This document shows, one piece after another, positions 45,758 to 55,112 of a stretch of DNA of 64,000 bases. The DNA comes from Nannocystis bainbridge. Its GTDB lineage: Bacteria > Myxococcota_A > Polyangia > Nannocystales > Nannocystaceae. Where the stretch lies: NCBI RefSeq assembly GCF_028368995.1, contig NZ_JAQNDL010000003.1, positions 1,984,001 to 2,048,000 on the forward strand, read 5' to 3'. The translations under genes and the position numbers were made by a program. The notes beneath the pieces were generated by a model. It worked only from the letters and a program-made list of their open reading frames with translations, was not told the DNA's origin and ran no database searches. Every line of letters begins with the position of its first letter. The stretch's first letter is position 1.

Positions 45758-48700
45758 TCACGGCGGAGGCGTGTCGTCGTCCTGGTCGCTCGTGATCGGC
45801 GGCAGCGGGCGCTTGCCGGGCGGCGGCGGTGGTGGAGCCGGGCGCGGGCGACCGGGCGTCGGCGGCGTGATCGCCTCTGCCACCGGGCGCACCGGCTGCG
45901 GACCACTCGCGTTGGTGCGCGCCACCGTCGGGCTGCGCGGCGCGTCGAGCTCCGCCTCCAGCGGGGGCGGCGGCGCCTCCATCGTATCCGTCATGCGGAA
46001 CCGCGACGCGCGCGGGCGCGGCGTCGTGTCTTCGTGGACCAGCCCGCCGCTGTCGGTCGACTGGCTCATGAAGATCGCCTCCGACACCCCTGACTGGGCC
46101 GCGCGCGGCACCACCATCGTCTGGTGGATCGCCGCCTGCGCCGGCACCGGCCCTGAATTGCGGCTCGCTGGCGGCGGCGGCACCGGCCGCGGCGGCGTCG
46201 GCCGCCACAGCGGCCGCCACAATCCGCCCTGCGCCGCGCTCTGCCAGCCCCACGGCAGCCAGCGGATCAGCGACCACGCCAGCCACAGCGCCCACGCCAG
46301 CATCAGCCCGCGGTACCACCACAGCGACACCGAAAGCACCCACGGGCGCGGCATCAGCCCGCCGACCCCTTCGACGTACTCCACCCGGTCCTGGTACCAG
46401 CGCAGCGAGCTCGCGTACGACCCGTTGCCTTCGATCTGCATGTCGGGCTGACCGAGCAGCCCGGCGTGCACCGCCGCGATCAGGGCCGAGCCCGCCAGCA
46501 GCGTCCAGCCCGCGATCGTCAGCTGGCGCAGCGCGAACCATCCTGGCGTCAGGTCGACCCGGCGGCGGCGCCAGCCGAGCAGCAGGAACCACCCGATCAC
46601 CAGCATCGCCTCCGGCACCGACACCGTCGACAGCCCGAGCCCGAGCAGGAACCACTGATGGCCGCGCAGCGGCGACACTGACAGGCGGGCCAGCACCGCC
46701 GACCCGATCAGCAGCACCACGATGTAGCTCCAGAACAGCACCGCCGGCCCGAGCCGCGGCCCGCCCAGCAGCAAGATCCACCGGCTCGGCGGGAACTCGA
46801 CGTGGACCTCGGCGTTGACCGCCGCCGCCCCGAGGTCGACCACCGGCGCCGTGTAGCGCTGGCCCAGCGTCGCCGCCTCGCGCCACTCGAGCTGGACCCG
46901 CTGCACCCCGGGCGCCACCGGTACGCGGACCTGCTGGCCCTCCTGGCCGATCGGCTGCTGCGCCCCGTTGATCAGCACCTTCTGCAGCTGCGCGTCGGCC
47001 GGCAGCGCCAGCGTGTGATGGCCGCCGCGAGACGAGCGCAGCTCGAGCTGCAGCTCCGCGTCGACCGCCCGCATACCTGGCCGAAGGGTCAGGCGCGCGA
47101 AGTCGAGGGTCAGCGTCTCGCCGGGCACCCCGGCCGGGCGCGAGATGTCCAGCACCACCTGTTCCCCGGGCCAGGGCGTCCAGACCTGCAGCCCCTCGGC
47201 GCCGCGGCGGGTCGGCGGGATCCCCCCGGCCTCCACGTGCCACACCGGCCCCACCATCACCTCCCACACCTCGCTCCACGGCGCCCCCGTGGCCGCCGCC
47301 AGCACGATCTGCGGCGAGATCGGCAGCACGCTCGTCCACTCGACCACGTCCTCGTCGGGGCGGATGTTGACCAGCACCGCCCCGGCCTCGACCCGCTGCT
47401 CCGCCGTCGTCACCGACTCGCCCGGCAGCAGCGGCACCTTCAGCACCACCGCCGATCCGCGCGGCGTGGCGCGGACCACCCGCGTCGTCACCTCCCACGA
47501 CAGCCCCAGCGTCAGCGCCCGCTCGACGCGCACGAACGGCGGCAGCGTCCCGACCTCGAGCGTCTCCGCCTGCGCCGCGTCCTGCTTGCTGGTCCGCGTC
47601 AGCTGCAGCACCTCGTCGGCCAGCCCGTCCTCGTGCAGCCCGGCGACCGACCAGCCCTCGGCCCTGGCCGTCACGCGGTGCGGCCCGAGCGGCAGGCGCA
47701 GCTGGATCGTCTCGCGGTTCGGCAGCGGCCCCTCGAGCACCACCTCATGTCGGCCCGGCTCGAGCGCCAGTCGCAGCCCGCCGTCGCTCGTGCGCATCAG
47801 CCCGCCTGTCGCCGGCGAGCCGTCGACGCTCACCTGCGACGGCAGCCAGTGCTCCGCCGAACCGGGCAGCGGCGCCTCGACCTGGGCCGCCGCGTGCAGC
47901 TCGACCACCAGCCGCAGCGCCGACCCGCTCGCCTCCAGGCGCATGCGCGGGCTCGTCACGCAGTCGGGCAGGCAGCTCGGCGGCTCGGTCAGGCGCGCGC
48001 GCAGTTGCTCGAGCGTCGCCGCGTCCGGCACCTCCGCCGCCGTCGCCGTCGTCGGCAGCAGCAGCGCCGCCAGCGTCATCATCACCGTCGAGCCGATGGC
48101 CGAGTTCGGCCGCTGCGGCGGCGCCTGCCGCCGCTTGCGGAACACCCCGAACACCGCCAGCACCAGCGCCACCAGGAACAGCACCCGCACCCCTGCGAGC
48201 GCCAGGTTCACGTGCGGCGGCACCAGCACGAAGCTGACCTGCTGCGCCCGTTCGACCGGTCCGCTCCAGCGCAGCGGCACCGAGTGCCATGACCACCGCG
48301 GCACGCCCGGACCGGTCTGCACCACCGTGCTCGCGTCGTACTCGCGCAGCTTCTTCTGCTGGCGCCGGCGATAATCGCCGCTCAGGCTGGCCCCGCTCGC
48401 CCCCCACGACGACGACACCGACTGCTCCTCGTCCTCGTCGAGTTTTTCGGCCAGCTTCGCCCGGCCCATGCGGCCCTCCTCGCCCCCGTACGCCTTCCCG
48501 CCCTCGGTCTCGAGGTCGTTGGCCTTCTGGTCGAGAGAGCCCGGGGCGAACGTCGCGGGCGGCATCTCCTCGGCCATCACTGCCGGCCCCAGCTGACCTG
48601 TCGCAAGGGCCAGATCGAAATTGTCGCGCCCGCGCTGCTCGAGCGCCGGGTACAGCCCCTGGCGCAGCTGCTGGATCGCAAACACCGAGCAGATCCCCGC

Positions 48701-50398
48701 CAGCATCACCAGCGCCGCCAGGCGATAGCCGCGGACCAGCGAGCGCAGCCAGCTCTCGGGCAGCGCCCGGTGCAGCGCCTCGCCCACCAGCACGAAGATC
48801 CACACCGACCGCGGCGCCATCCACTCGGGGAAGATCAGCGCCAGCGTCACCACCGCCAGCACCCCCCAGGCCCAGCCGTACAGCCTTGCGATCGCGATCG
48901 CGATCACCAGCACCATGAACAGATCCAGCAGCGTCCAGCGGCCGAGCCACGTGTCGTCCACCTGATCGACCCCGGTCGCGTGCAAGATCCGCCAACCTGG
49001 CGGCAGGTGCAGCGTCCCCGTCACCGACGCGAAATCGTGGTCCCAGTCGACCGCCGACACCGACGGGCGCAGCCCCCCCGCGGGCACGCGCAGGTCCGCC
49101 GCCAGCGACACGTTCGGGCTGCGCAGCTCGATCCCTGCCTTGTTCGGGTCTTCGCGCGCAGTGATGAATTGCGGCTGCCCGCCGACCGCCACCGCCCCGA
49201 GGCGGGCCGAGCCCTGCATCTCGAGCCGGCGTGTGCCCTGCACCTGGCCCTCGATGCGGTCCTTGACCGTGAACCCGCCGCCGTCGAAATCGAGCCACCA
49301 GTCGCGGGCCAGCGCCAGCTGATCGGGCCCGCGGTCGGCCTCGCCGCGCTGCGTCACCGTCAGCTGCAGCGCCTGCCCGGGGCGGGCGCGGAACGCCGGG
49401 AACGAGCGCCACGCGTCGGGCAGCTGCGTCTGTTGTGGGTCGACCGCGTCGAGCCCGGCGAACTCGACCCGCCGCAGCTCCGGCGTCGGCGCGAACACCC
49501 ACACCTCTTCGCTGGCCCACGGCCCCTCGTTGCTGGCGAGGGCGATGCTCTGCAGGTCACCCGGGTGGCGCGCCTCGATCCGGATCGTCCACGAGCCCGG
49601 GCGCACCTGCACGCGCACGCGGCCGTCGGGCTCGAGCCGGGCCGGCAGCTCGCTCGCCACCTCCATCGCCACGAAGTCCGGCGGCAGCGCCTTGCCCAGC
49701 AGCTCCTCGCGGCTCTTGCCCGCCACCTGCAGCGAGATCTCCGTCGTCAGCCGCAGCGGGATCGCGTCCGTCACCTTGCGGTGCACCACCACGTCGAGCA
49801 GGTTCTGCTCGCTCGCCGCCTCCACCTTCTTCTGCAGCCACAGCGTCCCGTCGTTGTCCCGGCGCGGGAGCGCCTCCGGCTTGCCGCGCAGCTTCAGCGC
49901 CAGCAGCCCCGTCTCGGCCGGCACGCTGAGCTTCTCCGGCATGCTGTCCCACAGGAACGCCCCGGTGATCCGGTGCGCGCCGGGGCCGAGCTCGACCACC
50001 GGCAGGCCGCCGCGGCTCATCACCACCGCCGCCTGCCCGTCGACCTCGACCTCTTGCGGCCAGCGGCGCGCGTCGCCGGGCAGCGGCACCATCCCCTTCG
50101 CGTAGAGCTGCCAGCGCTGGGTGAACGACCCGCGCTCGTCGGCCAGCTCGAGCTCGAGCTGCGACGGCCAGGCGCAGCGACGCTCGCTGGTGCTGGCATG
50201 TACGTACGGACATGACCGATCGGACAGGGGCTGCAGCACCCACGGGATCCACTCGCGCAGCGCCTCGGGGATGTCCGCCGGCGCCTGCGCGACCGGTTCG
50301 ACCGGGGCTCGTGGGGGCGCCGCCGCGGCCTCCGCCGCGAACAGCAGCATCATCAGCGCGAGGACCCAGTGCAGCTGCCGAGGCGTGGAGCGAGTCAT
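45758..50398 (-). CDS. 1546-aa two-half membrane protein, unknown function
   Basis: Signal peptide MTRSTPRQLHWVLALMMLLFAAEAAAA. Half 1 (about 30-480) is beta-rich and periplasmic, followed by 3-4 membrane segments (LFMVLVIAIAIARLYGWAWG, WGVLAVVTLALIFPEW, SVWIFVLVGEAL). At about 735-795 come another membrane segment and a second signal-like stretch, STVMMTLAALLLPTTATAAEV, then half 2, again beta-rich, with membrane segments at about 1220-1380 and a Pro-rich cytosolic tail to 1546. Parallel phrases (VEVDGQAAVVMSRGGLPVVELGPGAHRI and VSVDGSPATGGLMRTSDGGL) show the halves are related. It could be a gene fusion after duplication. Start ATG 50398 is set by the signal peptide; family not recognised. 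Confidence 0.8.
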   Translation of the reverse strand: MTRSTPRQLHWVLALMMLLFAAEAAAAPPRAPVEPVAQAPADIPEALREWIPWVLQPLSDRSCPYVHASTSERRCAWPSQLELELADERGSFTQRWQLYAKGMVPLPGDARRWPQEVEVDGQAAVVMSRGGLPVVELGPGAHRITGAFLWDSMPEKLSVPAETGLLALKLRGKPEALPRRDNDGTLWLQKKVEAASEQNLLDVVVHRKVTDAIPLRLTTEISLQVAGKSREELLGKALPPDFVAMEVASELPARLEPDGRVRVQVRPGSWTIRIEARHPGDLQSIALASNEGPWASEEVWVFAPTPELRRVEFAGLDAVDPQQTQLPDAWRSFPAFRARPGQALQLTVTQRGEADRGPDQLALARDWWLDFDGGGFTVKDRIEGQVQGTRRLEMQGSARLGAVAVGGQPQFITAREDPNKAGIELRSPNVSLAADLRVPAGGLRPSVSAVDWDHDFASVTGTLHLPPGWRILHATGVDQVDDTWLGRWTLLDLFMVLVIAIAIARLYGWAWGVLAVVTLALIFPEWMAPRSVWIFVLVGEALHRALPESWLRSLVRGYRLAALVMLAGICSVFAIQQLRQGLYPALEQRGRDNFDLALATGQLGPAVMAEEMPPATFAPGSLDQKANDLETEGGKAYGGEEGRMGRAKLAEKLDEDEEQSVSSSWGASGASLSGDYRRRQQKKLREYDASTVVQTGPGVPRWSWHSVPLRWSGPVERAQQVSFVLVPPHVNLALAGVRVLFLVALVLAVFGVFRKRRQAPPQRPNSAIGSTVMMTLAALLLPTTATAAEVPDAATLEQLRARLTEPPSCLPDCVTSPRMRLEASGSALRLVVELHAAAQVEAPLPGSAEHWLPSQVSVDGSPATGGLMRTSDGGLRLALEPGRHEVVLEGPLPNRETIQLRLPLGPHRVTARAEGWSVAGLHEDGLADEVLQLTRTSKQDAAQAETLEVGTLPPFVRVERALTLGLSWEVTTRVVRATPRGSAVVLKVPLLPGESVTTAEQRVEAGAVLVNIRPDEDVVEWTSVLPISPQIVLAAATGAPWSEVWEVMVGPVWHVEAGGIPPTRRGAEGLQVWTPWPGEQVVLDISRPAGVPGETLTLDFARLTLRPGMRAVDAELQLELRSSRGGHHTLALPADAQLQKVLINGAQQPIGQEGQQVRVPVAPGVQRVQLEWREAATLGQRYTAPVVDLGAAAVNAEVHVEFPPSRWILLLGGPRLGPAVLFWSYIVVLLIGSAVLARLSVSPLRGHQWFLLGLGLSTVSVPEAMLVIGWFLLLGWRRRRVDLTPGWFALRQLTIAGWTLLAGSALIAAVHAGLLGQPDMQIEGNGSYASSLRWYQDRVEYVEGVGGLMPRPWVLSVSLWWYRGLMLAWALWLAWSLIRWLPWGWQSAAQGGLWRPLWRPTPPRPVPPPPASRNSGPVPAQAAIHQTMVVPRAAQSGVSEAIFMSQSTDSGGLVHEDTTPRPRASRFRMTDTMEAPPPPLEAELDAPRSPTVARTNASGPQPVRPVAEAITPPTPGRPRPAPPPPPPGKRPLPPITSDQDDDTPPP

Positions 50399-50503
50399 GG
50401 GGGACCCAAGGGTACAGCGAGCCCAGGTGCCCGGGACAGGGCGGGACCCCTGGTCGGCCGCGGGCCCTCGCCCACCCGGCCCGCCCGTGGCACCCTGACC
50501 TGC

Positions 50504-50944
50504 GTGTCTTCGCCCACCGACTCCGAGCTGGCCGAGATCCTCGCGCGTGCGCGCACCATCGCCGTGCTCGGCGCGCACACCGACCCCAACAAGCCCGCGT
50601 GCTACGTCCCGGACTACCTGCACGCCGCCGGGTACACCGTCTTGCCGGTCAACCCCGTGTTCGCCGGCCGGCGCATGTGGGGCTCGACCTTCGTCGCCGC
50701 CCTGACCGACCTCTCGCTCGCGCCCGGCCAGCTCGACATGGTCGACGTGTTCCGCCGGCCCGAGTACCTCCAGGGCCACCTCCCGGAGATCTTGGCCGTG
50801 AAGCCCCGCGTCGTCTGGCTGCAGCTCGGCATCCGCCACGCCGAATTCGCGCGCACCCTCCGCGAGGCCGACATCGAAGTCGTCGAAGATCGCTGCGCCC
50901 TCGCCGAGCACCGCCGCCTCGGCCTCCCGAACCTCGGCGACTGA
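50504..50944 (+). CDS. CoA-binding (Rossmann) domain protein, YccU type
   Basis: 146 aa, a single CoA_binding_2 domain: ILARARTIAVLGAHTDPNKPACYVPDYLHAAGYTVLPVNP, then GRRMWGSTFVAALTDL, MVDVFRRPEYLQGHLPEIL, and VVWLQLGIRHAEFARTLREADIEVVEDRCALAEH. The GxxxxPxxPxxxVxxYL nucleotide-binding pattern and the WLQxGIxxxxA and DRCxxxEH endings are diagnostic. Biochemical role unknown in general. GTG 50504 is chosen because it begins SSPTDSELAEIL; the longer upstream frame overlaps the divergent gene. It is convergent with the DUF1552 gene. Confidence 0.88.
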   Translation: MSSPTDSELAEILARARTIAVLGAHTDPNKPACYVPDYLHAAGYTVLPVNPVFAGRRMWGSTFVAALTDLSLAPGQLDMVDVFRRPEYLQGHLPEILAVKPRVVWLQLGIRHAEFARTLREADIEVVEDRCALAEHRRLGLPNLGD

Positions 50945-51001
50945 CCGCGAAGTCCGCGCAGCGGCCCGGCCCGCGCGGTGCCCCGCCGCCAGTGCGTGGG
51001 G

Positions 51002-51059
51002 GACATGCCCTTTACGACATGCCCTTTACGACATGCCCTCGACGACATGTCCCTTCGAC
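51002..51059. repeat. 14-bp tandem repeat of the dispersed core
   Basis: GACATGCCCTTTAC twice (51002-51015, 51016-51029), GACATGCCCTCGAC (51030-51043) and GACATGTCCCTTCGAC (51044-51059). Non-coding, between two convergent genes. Confidence 0.9.
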
Positions 51060-51076
51060 CCGGCGCCCCAAACGAA

Positions 51077-51108
51077 GACACGCCGGCGAGCTCCCTCGCC
51101 GGCGTGTC
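51077..51108. terminator. 14-bp perfect bidirectional hairpin
   Basis: GACACGCCGGCGAG (51077-51090), loop CTCC, CTCGCCGGCGTGTC (51095-51108), between the stops of the CoA-binding gene and the DUF1552 gene. Not of the ACATGTCC family; a GC-rich terminator for both strands. Confidence 0.75.
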
Positions 51109-51152
51109 GCCGTACAGTCGGCTCGCGGCGTGCTGCCGCGAGCCGCGTTCGT

Positions 51153-52541
51153 TCACGCGATCATCGCGTCGATGACGCCCGGCTCGAGCTCCGGGTCGCC
51201 GAAGTCTTCGACCAGCTCGCCGGTGACGGCGCTGAGGATCGTGTTGTGGAACTGGTTGTGCGTCACCCCGCCGGCGTCGATGTACTGGCCGGTCTTGAGG
51301 TAGCCGCCGCAGCTGCCGGCGCACACCCACGGGATGTTGTTGTACGTGTGGCTGACGCCGGCGCCGAGGTCGTTACACCAGATCGCCACCGTATCGTCGA
51401 GCAGCGTGCCGACGTCGGTCTGCAGCGCCGACAGGCGGTCGAGCAGGTGCTTGAACAGCTTGCCGTGCTCGCGGTCGATCACGTGGTGCTTCGACTGCGC
51501 GTCGGGGATCGGGTCGCCCTCCGAGCCGTCGGCGTAGATGCGGTGCGAGATCTGGTGGAACCGCGGCAGCTGGACCCCGTCGATCCAGTACTGCGTGCCG
51601 TCGTTGCCGTCGCCGATCTGCAGCGTCGCCGCGCGCGTGTAGTCGCACGAGAACGCGAACGCGATCAGGTTCATCTGCAGGCGCGTCACCGTCTGGATCA
51701 GCTCGTCGGCGCCGTTGTAGTCCTGCTGCGCCTCCATCTCCATGATCTCGGCGTCGCTGGGCAGCTCGCACAGCAGCTCGACCTCGAGGTCGCGGATCGC
51801 GTCGAAGTGGATCTGCAGGCGGTCGTGGTCGGCCTTGCTCATGTCTTGCTTGCTCATGAGCGCCTGCATCTGCTCGCGGACCAGGTCGTTGACGCTGGTG
51901 CGGCGGGCCTTGATCTTCATCGCCACTTCTTGCGGCAGCGCCGTGATGCCGACGATCTTGGTGTACACGCTCCACGGGTTGCGGTCGGCCGCGCGCAGGT
52001 CCTTGGCCCCGCGGTAGCTGAGCACCTCGTTGATGTAGCCGGCCATGCGGCCCGCGTAGAGCGTCAGCGGGTCGGGGTTCGAGGCCGGGTTGAGCTCGCG
52101 GGCGATGCGGTTGTCGACCGACTCGCCCATCGACAGCGACAGGTTGCCCTTCGGGTCGTCGGACACGCGGGCCGCCGTGAGGCACTGGTTGCCGCCGCCG
52201 GAGTGGCCGCAGCCGTTGCCCGGGAAGCCGAAGCGGGTGCCGCGGACCAGCAGCAGCTTGTCGGCGTAGTCGGCGAGCTCGTTGACGGCCCGCTCGGCGT
52301 CGATCGTCGACAGGCTCTCGGTCGTGACCGGGCCGAGCGCCGACGGCCAGAAGCGTTCGGGCTCGTCGCCGTCCTTCTGGGCGCAGCCGTTGGCCTGGCG
52401 GACGTACACGCAGTAGCGCGGGCGCTCGGTGGCCGCCTTGGCGTTGCGGGGCAGCAGGCTCGGGAGGAACGGCAACGCGACGGTGGCGCCGCCGATGCCG
52501 GTGATGAAGGCGCGTCGGGACAGGTTGCTGGGAAGTCGCAT
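51153..52541 (-). CDS. DUF1552 exported protein
   Basis: 462 aa with a twin-arginine signal: NLSRRAFITGIGGATVALPFLPSLLPRNAKA. Body matches DUF1552 proteins, which resemble alkaline-phosphatase/DUF1501-type folds: CVYVRQANGCAQ, GTRFGFPGNGCGHSGGGNQCLTAA, SVDNRIARELNP, LGDGNDGTQYWIDG, the His-rich LPRFHQISHRIYADG, and WCNDLGAGVSHTYNNIPWVCAGSCGG. Known from myxobacteria and Planctomycetes, always beside a DUF1592 gene; function unknown. Tat export suggests that it folds, perhaps with a cofactor, before secretion. Starts 3 bases after the stop of the DUF1592 gene. Confidence 0.92.
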   Translation of the reverse strand: MRLPSNLSRRAFITGIGGATVALPFLPSLLPRNAKAATERPRYCVYVRQANGCAQKDGDEPERFWPSALGPVTTESLSTIDAERAVNELADYADKLLLVRGTRFGFPGNGCGHSGGGNQCLTAARVSDDPKGNLSLSMGESVDNRIARELNPASNPDPLTLYAGRMAGYINEVLSYRGAKDLRAADRNPWSVYTKIVGITALPQEVAMKIKARRTSVNDLVREQMQALMSKQDMSKADHDRLQIHFDAIRDLEVELLCELPSDAEIMEMEAQQDYNGADELIQTVTRLQMNLIAFAFSCDYTRAATLQIGDGNDGTQYWIDGVQLPRFHQISHRIYADGSEGDPIPDAQSKHHVIDREHGKLFKHLLDRLSALQTDVGTLLDDTVAIWCNDLGAGVSHTYNNIPWVCAGSCGGYLKTGQYIDAGGVTHNQFHNTILSAVTGELVEDFGDPELEPGVIDAMIA

Positions 52542-52544
52542 GGC

Positions 52545-54329
52545 TTACTCCTCCACCGGGGCGCGGAAGCGGAACGCGTCGCTCGTCGTCAGCTCGACGA
52601 TGAGCTCCTTGATCGAGTACATGCCGTCGCGCGAGCCTTCGGCCAGGCGCTTGATCTCGGCGTTGTCCTGCAGCCGCGGCACCCGACCGTAGCCGTACTC
52701 GAGCAGGTGCGACACGTAGCAGCGGTGGGCCTCGTCGCTGCCGGAGATCAGCTTGGCCAGCTGCACCCCGCCGTCGAAGCTCTGCTTGCCCTGCACGAAG
52801 TTGAACGAGCCCGACGCGTCGACCGGCTTGCCGGCGTCCATCGTCTGCCAGCGGCCGAGCGGGTCGTACTGCTCCATCGCGAACCCGAGCGGGTTGATGA
52901 GGTAGCCGTGGCACGCCTCGCCGCAGGTGCCGACGCCGGTGTGGCGATCGATCAGCTCGCGCAGCGACTCGCCCTCCATCGGCGGCGGCGGCGGCGGCAC
53001 GTTGTTGGGCGGCGGCGGCAGCCCGGTGCACAGGATCTGCAGGTTGAGGAACACGCCGCGGTGGATCGGGTCGTTCTGGGTCGAGCTCGCGTTGGCCGCC
53101 AGGAACCCGAGCTGCGTCAGCACGCCGGCGCGCTGGCTCGGGTCGAGGTCGGTCTTGACGTGCTGGTCGCTGAACTCGCCCTGCGCCCCGTACAGCGGCG
53201 CCAGCGTCGAGTTGACGAAGCTGTACGGCGCCGCCAGCAGCGTCGCCACGTCGCCGAGCTCGTGCTCGAACACCACGTCGTCGACGAACATCATGGTCTC
53301 GCGGACCATCATGTCGCGCATCGGCTCGGCGAACTCGGGGAACTTGTCGGCGTTCTTGTTGATCTTGCTGTAGCTGTCGACCTTGAGCGTCTGGAAGTGG
53401 AACGACGCCACCATGTCGTGCGCGCGCTGGTCGTCGAGCATGCGCGCGGCCTGGGCCTCGATGCCGGCGACCGACTCGAGCGCGCCGCCCTTGGCGGCCT
53501 CGAACAGCTCCTCGTCGGGCATCGTGTCCCACAGCATGTACGACAGCTTGGTCGCGACCTCGTAGCCGTCGAGCGGCACGTTGCCGTCCTCGTCGGGCGC
53601 GTCGCTCAGCTCGACGCGGTACAGGAAGTACGGCGACTGCAGGAACGTCTGCAGCACCACGCGCACGCCCTCGAGCACCGGGTCGCCGCCGCCGAGCGCC
53701 GCGCCCTCGTGGAACACCTGCATGTGGCGCTCGATCTCCTCCGGCGTCAGCGGGCGGCGATACGCCCGCGGCCCGAACGACTCGATGAACCCGCGCCCGC
53801 GCGCGTCGCTGTCGCCCTCGCTCGGCACCAGCAGCGCGACCAGCTCCGCGTCGGCGATCACCTGCTCCGCGATCTCTTCGGCCGCGCGCTGGTAGTCGGT
53901 CCACAGCGTCGCCGACACCACCAGCTTCTCGCTGTTGTTGTCGTAGCCGCCGCTGATTGGGTCGCCGATGAACAGCGACGACTTGCCGATGGTTTGATCG
54001 AGCAGCAGCAGGTCGCGGATCGAGTTCTCCCACTGGCGATGCGACAGCCGCGGCACCCGCGACGACTCGGGCAGCTCGGGCAGCTCGGTGCCGCCGGTGT
54101 CCGTGTCGCTGGAGGGACCGCCGTCGGTCGGTTGGCCGTTGGTCGTCGCGTCGGTGTCGCCGTCGGTCGCGCCGCCGGGACCGCCGCCGGGACCACCGCC
54201 GGGCCCACCCGAGGGATCACCATCGGTCTGCTGCCCCGACATCCCCGAGTAACACCCGGTCGACAGGCAGAGCCCCAAGGGCCACGCCCCCAGAGTTCGC
54301 CACCAATGCGCTCGTCGTCGCTGAGCCAT
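52545..54329 (-). CDS. DUF1592-family multi-domain lipoprotein
   Basis: 594 aa. Lipobox LSTGC with Cys26, a Gly/Asp/Thr stalk with GGGPGG repeats, then the usual domain run: RLSHRQWENSIRDLLLL (DUF1587/1595-like), FGPRAYRRPLTPEEI (DUF1595), LEGVRVVLQTFLQSPYFLYRVE (DUF1592), THRGVFLNLQ-type RGVFLNLQILCTGLPPPP (DUF1588), and SHLLEYGYGRVPRLQDNAEI (DUF1585). The DUF1588 site that usually reads CxxCH here is CGEACH, with three residues between the Cys. Such proteins are thought to be surface or periplasmic partners of DUF1552; the role is unknown. It is the first gene of the pair. Confidence 0.9.
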   Translation of the reverse strand: MAQRRRAHWWRTLGAWPLGLCLSTGCYSGMSGQQTDGDPSGGPGGGPGGGPGGATDGDTDATTNGQPTDGGPSSDTDTGGTELPELPESSRVPRLSHRQWENSIRDLLLLDQTIGKSSLFIGDPISGGYDNNSEKLVVSATLWTDYQRAAEEIAEQVIADAELVALLVPSEGDSDARGRGFIESFGPRAYRRPLTPEEIERHMQVFHEGAALGGGDPVLEGVRVVLQTFLQSPYFLYRVELSDAPDEDGNVPLDGYEVATKLSYMLWDTMPDEELFEAAKGGALESVAGIEAQAARMLDDQRAHDMVASFHFQTLKVDSYSKINKNADKFPEFAEPMRDMMVRETMMFVDDVVFEHELGDVATLLAAPYSFVNSTLAPLYGAQGEFSDQHVKTDLDPSQRAGVLTQLGFLAANASSTQNDPIHRGVFLNLQILCTGLPPPPNNVPPPPPPMEGESLRELIDRHTGVGTCGEACHGYLINPLGFAMEQYDPLGRWQTMDAGKPVDASGSFNFVQGKQSFDGGVQLAKLISGSDEAHRCYVSHLLEYGYGRVPRLQDNAEIKRLAEGSRDGMYSIKELIVELTTSDAFRFRAPVEE

Positions 54330-54482
54330 AGGGAGGCAATGTCCCGGTAGCAGCCTGCGCTGTCAACCGTGGGCGATCCCCGATGGACTGCCAGCGACGC
54401 CGAGGGGGCCCAGGGCCCCGTGCCTTCTGCGTGTGTGGCCGCTGCCGACGAGCGCGGATACGACCGACGACACGCGTATCCG

Positions 54483-54854
54483 TCAGTGCGTGTCTCGCAT
54501 CTTCTGCAGGCTGCCGTCGGCGAGCATGCGCTCGACGTCCGTGAAGCCGCCGATCAGCGTGCCGCGCACGAACACCTGCGGGAAGGTGGGAAAGCCCGAC
54601 CACAGCTTGATCGCGAGCCGCTCCTTCCACTGGCTCACATACGAGCCGTACTCGAGGTACGTGAACGGCACGCCTGCGGCTTCGAGCGCCCGGCGGGCCT
54701 TCTTCACGAACGGGTTCTGCGCCATGCCGACGACGACCACCGGGTCGCGGGCGATCGCCGCAGTGATCGCGTCGACGATGTTGCGGTGGAAGCTCTGGAT
54801 CTTGTCGCCGACGTGCGGCGCGAGCGAGGACTCGGGGAGGAGGGGGCGAGACAT
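54483..54854 (-). CDS. Glutaredoxin-fold protein without active-site cysteine
   Basis: 123 aa of the monothiol-glutaredoxin (GrxD) outline: VVVVGMAQNPFVKKARRALEAAGVPFTYLEY, SGFPTFPQVFVRGTLIGGFTDVERMLADGSLQ. Where active proteins have QCGFSRRA, this one has QNPFVKKA, so the catalytic Cys is Asn47; the second Cys often found in LIGGC is Phe104. There is no cysteine at all in the protein. Thus it cannot do thiol chemistry or hold an Fe-S cluster by that residue. The fold motifs (TFPQVFV with the cis-Pro, GGF) are intact, so a binding role is likely. ATG 54854; a long open frame upstream is not coding. Confidence 0.85.
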   Translation of the reverse strand: MSRPLLPESSLAPHVGDKIQSFHRNIVDAITAAIARDPVVVVGMAQNPFVKKARRALEAAGVPFTYLEYGSYVSQWKERLAIKLWSGFPTFPQVFVRGTLIGGFTDVERMLADGSLQKMRDTH

Positions 54855-55112
54855 GGGCGCGGAGCGTGGTGCCGGATCCGCCCGTGGCAAGGCTTCGCGC
54901 GCGTGCGCCCGCTCGCGGGCTCGCGTGAGCGATCTGCCCGAAAGGCCCTGTAAGCGGCGCGCGTCGTCCGGCGCGAGCGGGCGACGCGGCACGAGAACGG
55001 CATTCATCGCGGTCGCGTGCGGCGTTTCAAAGCGTATGCGCGGGAAGACCCGCGGCCCCGACGATCGCGTTGCAGGCCGGCGAACGATACCCTCGCCAAC
55101 CTGGAGAGATCC

